A stretch of 64,000 nt of DNA, from assembly GCF_008329905.1 (NCBI RefSeq), contig NZ_CP032155.1:1116001-1180000 (forward strand). The letters run 5' to 3'. The position numbers and the translations under genes were made by a program. Position 1 is the stretch's first letter. Every line of letters begins with the position of its first letter. The notes beneath the pieces were generated by a model. The model saw only the letters and a list, made by a program, of their open reading frames with translations. It made no database searches and was not told the origin of the DNA. This document shows positions 59,240 through 64,000 of this stretch, piece by piece. The DNA comes from Mycobacterium sp. ELW1 (lineage in GTDB: Bacteria > Actinomycetota > Actinomycetes > Mycobacteriales > Mycobacteriaceae).

Positions 59240-60946
59240 ATGGACGAGCGACAACGCGTGGTCGACTACATCGTCGACCAACTGGCGGCCACCGGCGTCG
59301 AGCACATGTTCGGGGTGGGCGGCGCCAACATCGAGGATCTCTTCGACGCCGCGCATTTTCACGACGGCGTCACCGCCGTTCTGGCCAAGCATGAGTTCTC
59401 GGCGGCGACGATGGCCGACGGCTACAGCCGGTCCGGCTGCGGGCTGGGGGTGGTCATGGCGACCTCCGGCGGGGGATCACTGAATCTCGTTCCAGGACTG
59501 GGTGAATCGCTGGTCAGCCGGGTTCCGGTGGTGGCGCTGGTCGGCCAGCCGCCCACCGTGATGGATGGGCGCGGCAGTTTCCAGGACACCAGCGGCCGCA
59601 ACGGGTCACTGGATGCGCACGCGTTGTTCTCGACGGTGTCGGTGTATTGCCGCCGCGTCACCTCGGCCGACCAGATCGTCACGGCGCTGCCGGAGGCGAT
59701 CGCCGCGGCTTGGCGGGGTGGTCCGGCGGTCTTGCTGTTGCCCAAAGATATTCAGCAGGCGCTGATCCCGCGCCGGAGCAGGTTGTCGTCGGCGCCCGAG
59801 CCTGCGGTGGTGGGGGATCCGCGGCCGATCGCCCGTGCCCTGCACCGGGCTCGTGGGCCGGTGACCATCATCGCCGGCGAGCAGGTGGCGCGCGACGGTG
59901 CGCGCACGGAACTGGAGCGAGTGCGTGCCCTGCTGCGCGCCCGGGTCGCCACCGTGCCCGATGCCAAGGATGCCAGCGGCTCGCCCGGTCTGGGATCGTC
60001 GTCGTCGCTGGGGGTGACCGGGGTGATGGGTCATCCGGGGGTCGCCGAGGCGGTGCGGGACAGCGCGCTGTGCCTGATTGTCGGTACGCGTTTGAACGTG
60101 ACCGCCCGCAGTGGTCTGGACGACGCGTTGGCGTCGGTGCCGGTGATGTCGCTGGGCTCGGCCGCGCCGTATCTGGCCTGCACCCACATCCGCACCGACG
60201 ATCTGCGGGCGTCGCTGGGGCAACTGGCGATGATGCTGTCCGGGTGCGGCCGACCGCACGGCGTCAGCGTTCCCGAGGCTGTCGGTCACCAGGATCTGGT
60301 CCCGCCGCACTATGACGGTGACGGAATCCGTTATCGCGACGCGGTTTCCGTGCTCGACGCCATGCTGCCCGACGATGTCGACATCGTCGTCGACGCCGGC
60401 AACGCCGGGGCGGCCGCCATCCACTCCCTCCCGGTGCGCAGATCGGGACGGTTCATCGTCGCGCTGGGCATGGGTGGCATGGGCTACAGCTTCGGGGCTG
60501 CCATCGGTGCGGCGTTCGGACGCCGGCGCCGGGTCGTGGTGGTGGCCGGCGACGGCGCGTTCTTCATGCACGGCATGGAGATACACACCGCATGGCAGTA
60601 CCGGTTGCCGATCACCTTCGTACTCTTCAACAACAACGCGCACGCCATGTGCGTGACGCGTGAGCAGCTGTACTACCGGGACATGTACAGCTACAACAGG
60701 TTCCGCACCAGCAACCTGGGCGCGGGGCTGGCGGCGATGTTCCCGGGGTCGCAGTCGGTCGATGTCGGCGATGTCGGCCAGCTGCGCGCAACGCTGGGAG
60801 CTGCGCTGGCCGTTGACGGGCCGTCGGTCGTCAGCGTCGAATGTTCCGCCGACGAGATCCCGCCCTTCGCCCCTTTCCTGACCGCTCTGTCCCACGACCC
60901 GACTGCACCAGAGGAGAGCACGAGCCATGTCGCTGCCCGCGCTTGA
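59240..60946 (+). CDS. Thiamine-diphosphate-dependent enzyme, acetolactate synthase-like
   Basis: This 568-residue enzyme has the three-domain pattern of the acetolactate synthase/benzoylformate decarboxylase family. The catalytic Glu is Glu52 (LAKHEFSAATMADGYSR), and the ThDP-magnesium motif GDGAFFMHG to NNNAHAM is at about residues 435-470. The family cleaves or joins carbon bonds next to 2-oxo acids. It is not a clear ilvB. As first gene of a four-gene operon with a KAS III and an aminotransferase, it may decarboxylate or carboligate an aromatic or branched 2-oxo acid. That role is inference. Confidence 0.85.
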   Translation: MDERQRVVDYIVDQLAATGVEHMFGVGGANIEDLFDAAHFHDGVTAVLAKHEFSAATMADGYSRSGCGLGVVMATSGGGSLNLVPGLGESLVSRVPVVALVGQPPTVMDGRGSFQDTSGRNGSLDAHALFSTVSVYCRRVTSADQIVTALPEAIAAAWRGGPAVLLLPKDIQQALIPRRSRLSSAPEPAVVGDPRPIARALHRARGPVTIIAGEQVARDGARTELERVRALLRARVATVPDAKDASGSPGLGSSSSLGVTGVMGHPGVAEAVRDSALCLIVGTRLNVTARSGLDDALASVPVMSLGSAAPYLACTHIRTDDLRASLGQLAMMLSGCGRPHGVSVPEAVGHQDLVPPHYDGDGIRYRDAVSVLDAMLPDDVDIVVDAGNAGAAAIHSLPVRRSGRFIVALGMGGMGYSFGAAIGAAFGRRRRVVVVAGDGAFFMHGMEIHTAWQYRLPITFVLFNNNAHAMCVTREQLYYRDMYSYNRFRTSNLGAGLAAMFPGSQSVDVGDVGQLRATLGAALAVDGPSVVSVECSADEIPPFAPFLTALSHDPTAPEESTSHVAARA

Positions 60947-61592
60947 CGACATCGTCGTCCACACCGGATCCGTCGACCCCATCGAGGGAGTGACGAGGAT
61001 CGAGACCTCTCCGCGAGAGCAGGCCACCCCGATCATCATGGAGATGATGCGGTCGGTGTACCCGCATGACGACGTGTTCGGCCAGTACTGCGCCGTCAAC
61101 GAGTACATCGACTGCCCACCGGATGAACTCTTCGCCTACCTGTCCGACACCCGCTCGCTGGAGGAGTGGACGTACAGCCTGCGCGGATTCGAGCCCACCG
61201 ACGAGCCGGGTCTCTGGGTGGCCTATGACCGATTGGGCTCGGAAACAACCATTTACACCCGCACGGTGGCAAACCCGCAGGCGCGCACCGTGGATTACCA
61301 CTGCGCGTGGGACCAGGGCAGGCATCTGTGGATGATCTACCTGATGCGGGTGGTCGACGCGCAGACGGTGCTCGACAAGCCCGGTTCCGTTGTGCTGTGG
61401 ACGAATTGCCGCCACCCGTTCTACGACGAGAACCCCTACCCGGAGACCGCACCCCCTGAGCGGCCGGTGTGGGTGGGGGACTTCTGGGACATGTTCGGCG
61501 CCGGACATGCCCTGGAGATGCAGAACCTCAAAGCCATTGCCGAATACCGGCACCGCAACGGCCTGCCGATCACCCCCGACTGGATGAAGTGA
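60927..61592 (+). CDS. SRPBCC-superfamily protein, cyclase-like
   Basis: This 221-residue protein has a START/SRPBCC-type hydrophobic-pocket fold, judged from YCAVNEYIDCPPDELFAYLS and DTRSLEEWTYSLRGFEP. Members bind lipids or act as polyketide cyclases/aromatases. It overlaps the TPP-enzyme gene by 20 bases, with GAGGAG upstream of the ATG. No catalytic residues can be assigned with confidence. Confidence 0.7.
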   Translation: MSLPALDDIVVHTGSVDPIEGVTRIETSPREQATPIIMEMMRSVYPHDDVFGQYCAVNEYIDCPPDELFAYLSDTRSLEEWTYSLRGFEPTDEPGLWVAYDRLGSETTIYTRTVANPQARTVDYHCAWDQGRHLWMIYLMRVVDAQTVLDKPGSVVLWTNCRHPFYDENPYPETAPPERPVWVGDFWDMFGAGHALEMQNLKAIAEYRHRNGLPITPDWMK

Positions 61593-61600
61593 GCACCGCC

Positions 61601-62623
61601 ATGAGCAATCCCAGCGTCAGCCTCCTCGACGTCTCGAGCTACCTGCCGGGGGAACCCATCCCGGCCGATTACTACGCCCAGTTCGCCGACTCCGACGAAC
61701 TGCGCGACAACCTGATGTTCCGCGCGCCGAAGTTCCGCCACCACGTGGCACCCGAGGAGACGGCCACCGACATGATCGAGCGGGCCGCCGCCGGGCTGAT
61801 CGAGCGTCATGGTGAGGACGTGATCGCCGGCGCCGACGTCCTGATCACCCATACCCAGATGCCGGACATGCCGTTCTACGGCGGTGGCGGGGCGATCGCG
61901 CATCGGCTTGGCATGCGGCCGAACTGGGTGCTGGATCTGCACAACGGTGGTTGTGCGGCGTTCGTGTTGGGCCTTCAGGTGGCCCGGCAGTTGCTGTCCT
62001 CCGGTGCGGGGCAGACCGCGGTGGTGGCGGTTGCGCAGAACGCGGCGGGTCAGGTTTTCGAACAGCCGACGGTGCGCCGCAAGGCCCAGGCCGCGGTGCC
62101 CGGGGACGGCGCGGCCGTCGGACTGCTCGCAGTGTCGGAAGCGTCGCCGATTCTCGATGTCGAGACCCGCACCTACGGCGAGTTCGCCGGTGACATGACC
62201 ATCGCCTTCGACCCGCCCCGAAAGTGGTGGCAGGCAGGCGAAGCCGAGGGGTACATCGGGTTCACCGAATCCAAGATCACCAAGGTCCTGGCCCGCGGCA
62301 ACCGGCAGGTACCCGAGGTGGCGCTGGCGGTGTGCGATCGCATCGGAATGAAGTCCCGCGACCTCGACCTGCTCGTCACCAACCAACCCAACCGGGTGTT
62401 CCTGCGCAACTGGCGCGAAGCGCTGGAACTGCCGGTCGAGCGCCACGTCGACACCTTTGACGAGTGCGGCAACCTGTTCGGAGCGGGCATCCCGATCAAT
62501 CTCGACCGGGCGATCACCGACGGCCGGATCGCGGCCGGTGACACCGTGTTGATGGCGGCGTTCGCCCATGCCGGTGACTTCGCCGGCGCGGCCGCTGTGC
62601 GCTGGGGCGGTCGGGCCGCCTGA
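61601..62623 (+). CDS. KAS III-like condensing enzyme or acyltransferase with altered active site
   Basis: This 340-residue protein has the 3-oxoacyl-ACP synthase III fold. The acyl-accepting Cys118 is in LHNGGCAAFVLG and the oxyanion/Asn position is Asn291 (ECGNLFGAG). The motif that is normally HQAN reads NQPN (261-264), so the catalytic His is Asn. Family members with changed triads often make ester, amide or thioester bonds rather than decarboxylative condensation. GTG at 61589, overlapping the upstream stop as GTGA, is the alternative start. The stop overlaps the aminotransferase ATG by one base. Confidence 0.85.
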   Translation: MSNPSVSLLDVSSYLPGEPIPADYYAQFADSDELRDNLMFRAPKFRHHVAPEETATDMIERAAAGLIERHGEDVIAGADVLITHTQMPDMPFYGGGGAIAHRLGMRPNWVLDLHNGGCAAFVLGLQVARQLLSSGAGQTAVVAVAQNAAGQVFEQPTVRRKAQAAVPGDGAAVGLLAVSEASPILDVETRTYGEFAGDMTIAFDPPRKWWQAGEAEGYIGFTESKITKVLARGNRQVPEVALAVCDRIGMKSRDLDLLVTNQPNRVFLRNWREALELPVERHVDTFDECGNLFGAGIPINLDRAITDGRIAAGDTVLMAAFAHAGDFAGAAAVRWGGRAA

Positions 62624-63654
62624 TGACAACCATGATCCGGATGGCCGACGACACCGTGGCGGCGTTACCTGACTCGGTCGACCCATTGGCGTTGTCGCTC
62701 AACGAGAGTCCGTTCTCCCCGCTGCCCGGGGTGCGCTCGGCGCTGATCAGTGCGATCGATTCGGCGAACCGGTATCCGGAGTTCCTGCCGGAGCGGCTGC
62801 GCAGGCTGATCGCCGCCAGGATCGGTGTCGCAGAGGAGCAGGTGGTGCTCGGGCCGGGTGCCACCGGCGTCGCCATGCAGGTGTTGCACGCCGTGACCGA
62901 GCCGGGCGATCGCATCGCCATGGCCACACCGACGTTCGACGGGTATCCGATCATGGCGGGCATGGCACGGCTGCGGCCGGTCACTGTCCCGTTGGATCAG
63001 CATGGACACCACGACATGGATGCGCTGATCGACGCCGCGGCGGAGGCGAAGGTGGTGGTGCTGTGCCGTCCGCACAACCCCACCGGAACGATCGAGTCGA
63101 CGTTCGCGGTGAGCCGCTTCCTGTCGGCGGTCCCGAATGACACCATCGTGCTGCTCGACGAGGCCTACATCGAGTTCGTGGCGCCCGGCTTTCGCCTCGA
63201 TGCGCGGTTGCTGATCCGCCAGCACCCGAATGTGGTCGTGCTACGGACATTTTCCAAGGCCTACGGTCTGGCGGGGCTGCGCATCGGTTACGGCTTCGGT
63301 GCCGCGGAGCTGACCGGCACGTTGTGGCGGATGCAATTGCCGTTCGGTGTGGACAACACCAGCCTGGTTGCCGTCGCGGCTTCCTATGACGCGGAACGCC
63401 AGTTGCAGCGCCGCATTCGAATGATCGCGGGCGAGCGGCGGTACCTGCGGATGCGGCTGCGAGCGACGGGGGTACACGTCACCGAGGGGCACGCCAACTT
63501 CGTGTACCTGCCGCCGGCGGATCGGCCGTGGCGCGAGGTTTTCGACCCGTCCGGTCTGCGGGTGCGCCATTACGGCGACGGCGGGGTGCGGATCACGGTG
63601 GGGGACCGGTGGTCGACGCGGGCGGTGCTGGCCGCGGTGGCAGCGCGACGGTAG
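62623..63654 (+). CDS. PLP-dependent aminotransferase, histidinol-phosphate/aromatic type
   Basis: This 343-residue class I/II aminotransferase has the LSLNESPFSPLPGV N-terminus typical of HisC-like enzymes, CRPHNPTGT, the LLDEAYIEF Asp motif and the PLP lysine in TFSKAYGLAGLRIGYG. HisC-like enzymes outside his operons often act on aromatic amino acids or make amines for natural products. Last gene of the four-gene operon, coupled to the KAS III-like gene. Confidence 0.87.
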   Translation: MTTMIRMADDTVAALPDSVDPLALSLNESPFSPLPGVRSALISAIDSANRYPEFLPERLRRLIAARIGVAEEQVVLGPGATGVAMQVLHAVTEPGDRIAMATPTFDGYPIMAGMARLRPVTVPLDQHGHHDMDALIDAAAEAKVVVLCRPHNPTGTIESTFAVSRFLSAVPNDTIVLLDEAYIEFVAPGFRLDARLLIRQHPNVVVLRTFSKAYGLAGLRIGYGFGAAELTGTLWRMQLPFGVDNTSLVAVAASYDAERQLQRRIRMIAGERRYLRMRLRATGVHVTEGHANFVYLPPADRPWREVFDPSGLRVRHYGDGGVRITVGDRWSTRAVLAAVAARR

Positions 63655-63693
63655 TGCCCTACGGGGGCGTGTCGATGCGGTATGAATGTGCGG

Positions 63694-64000
63694 ATGGCCG
63701 AATCAATCCCGCCCGCCAAGCCGGACCCGATCGCCGCCGCGCGACGCAACTGGGAGCGCGCCGGGTGGGGTGATGTCGCCGAGGGCATGGTGGCGGTGAC
63801 TTCGGTGATGCGGGCCCACCAGATCCTGCTGGCCCGCGTGGAGAACGCGTTGCGGCCCTACGATCTGAGCTTCTCCCGGTTCGAACTGTTGCGGCTGTTG
63901 GCCTTCAGCCGCACCGGCGCATTGCCGATCACCAAAGCCTCCGACCGGTTGCAGGTGCACGTCACCAGCGTCACGCATGCGATCCGCCGACTGGAGGCCG
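63694..64000 (+). CDS. MarR-family regulator (cut by window end)
   Basis: The first 102 residues are present (MAESIPPAKPDPIAAARRNW onward). The winged-helix region appears in LSFSRFELLRLLAFSRTGAL and LQVHVTSVTHAIRRLEA. No Shine-Dalgarno precedes it; in-frame ATG at 63682 is an alternative. It matches Rv0737 in position. It could regulate the preceding operon or a downstream gene outside this window. Confidence 0.75.
   Translation, partial: MAESIPPAKPDPIAAARRNWERAGWGDVAEGMVAVTSVMRAHQILLARVENALRPYDLSFSRFELLRLLAFSRTGALPITKASDRLQVHVTSVTHAIRRLEA

Noticed and set aside
59240..60946. ilvB acetolactate synthase of branched-chain amino acid synthesis
   Set aside because: No ilvN or ilvC is adjacent and the gene lies with a KAS III-like enzyme, SRPBCC protein and aminotransferase, so the housekeeping assignment is not supported.

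Overview
This is a high-GC actinobacterial chromosome segment, almost certainly from a member of Mycobacteriaceae and probably a rapid grower of the Mycolicibacterium type. The indicators are a complete mycofactocin locus, GTG starts, leaderless genes, tandem class I methyltransferases beside secY, sigL/rslA after map, and a backbone gene order that matches, from memory, the M. tuberculosis Rv0679c-Rv0737 region. No database search was possible.

Layout. 1-1.2 kb: DUF3060 lipoprotein (cut by the window edge) and a TetR regulator. 1.2-5.9 kb: str operon (rpsL-rpsG-fusA-tuf) between a candidate promoter and a clear intrinsic terminator. 5.9-8.4 kb: two membrane proteins and arginine deiminase arcA. 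8.5-15.7 kb: a mycofactocin-type SDR with a KstR-like operator, then an arginine/ornithine block on the minus strand (dimethylargininase-like, rocD, permease, universal stress protein) divergent from an Lrp regulator, then a ferredoxin-NAD reductase. 15.7-17.5 kb: a triple-VOC protein translationally coupled to an ECF sigma factor. 17.6-24.8 kb: mftR and mftABCDEFG, making the redox cofactor mycofactocin from the MftA precursor peptide. 24.7-33 kb: accessory block with MFS pump/TetR pair, cytochrome P450, secreted carboxylesterase lipoprotein, and a minus-strand four-gene catabolic operon ending in its own TetR. 33.1 kb: frameshifted membrane protein.

33.9-48.3 kb: S10-spc ribosomal superoperon, from rpsJ to rplO, split after rpsQ by a sulfatase module (arylsulfatase, lipoprotein, formylglycine-generating enzyme). 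48.3-55 kb: frameshifted F420-type luciferase-like oxidoreductase, sppA, and four tandem paralogous methyltransferases. 55-57.7 kb: secY-adk-map. 57.8-59.1 kb: sigL-rslA. 59.2-63.7 kb: four tightly packed genes (TPP enzyme, SRPBCC protein, KAS III-like enzyme, PLP aminotransferase) that look like a small biosynthetic operon, followed by a MarR regulator cut by the window end.

The most interesting signal is regulatory. The promoter in front of sigL and the one in front of the four-gene operon have the same form: TGAACC, exactly 16 bases, CGTGT. This suggests the SigL/RslA pair drives an uncharacterised metabolite pathway next door. Its KAS III-like enzyme keeps Cys118 but has Asn where the family has its catalytic His. 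Other points of note are a possible 12-residue upstream ORF before rpsJ, well-formed candidate operators for several local regulators, two one-base homopolymer frameshifts (mutation or assembly error), and a short dispersed repeat found both inside sppA and upstream of secY.
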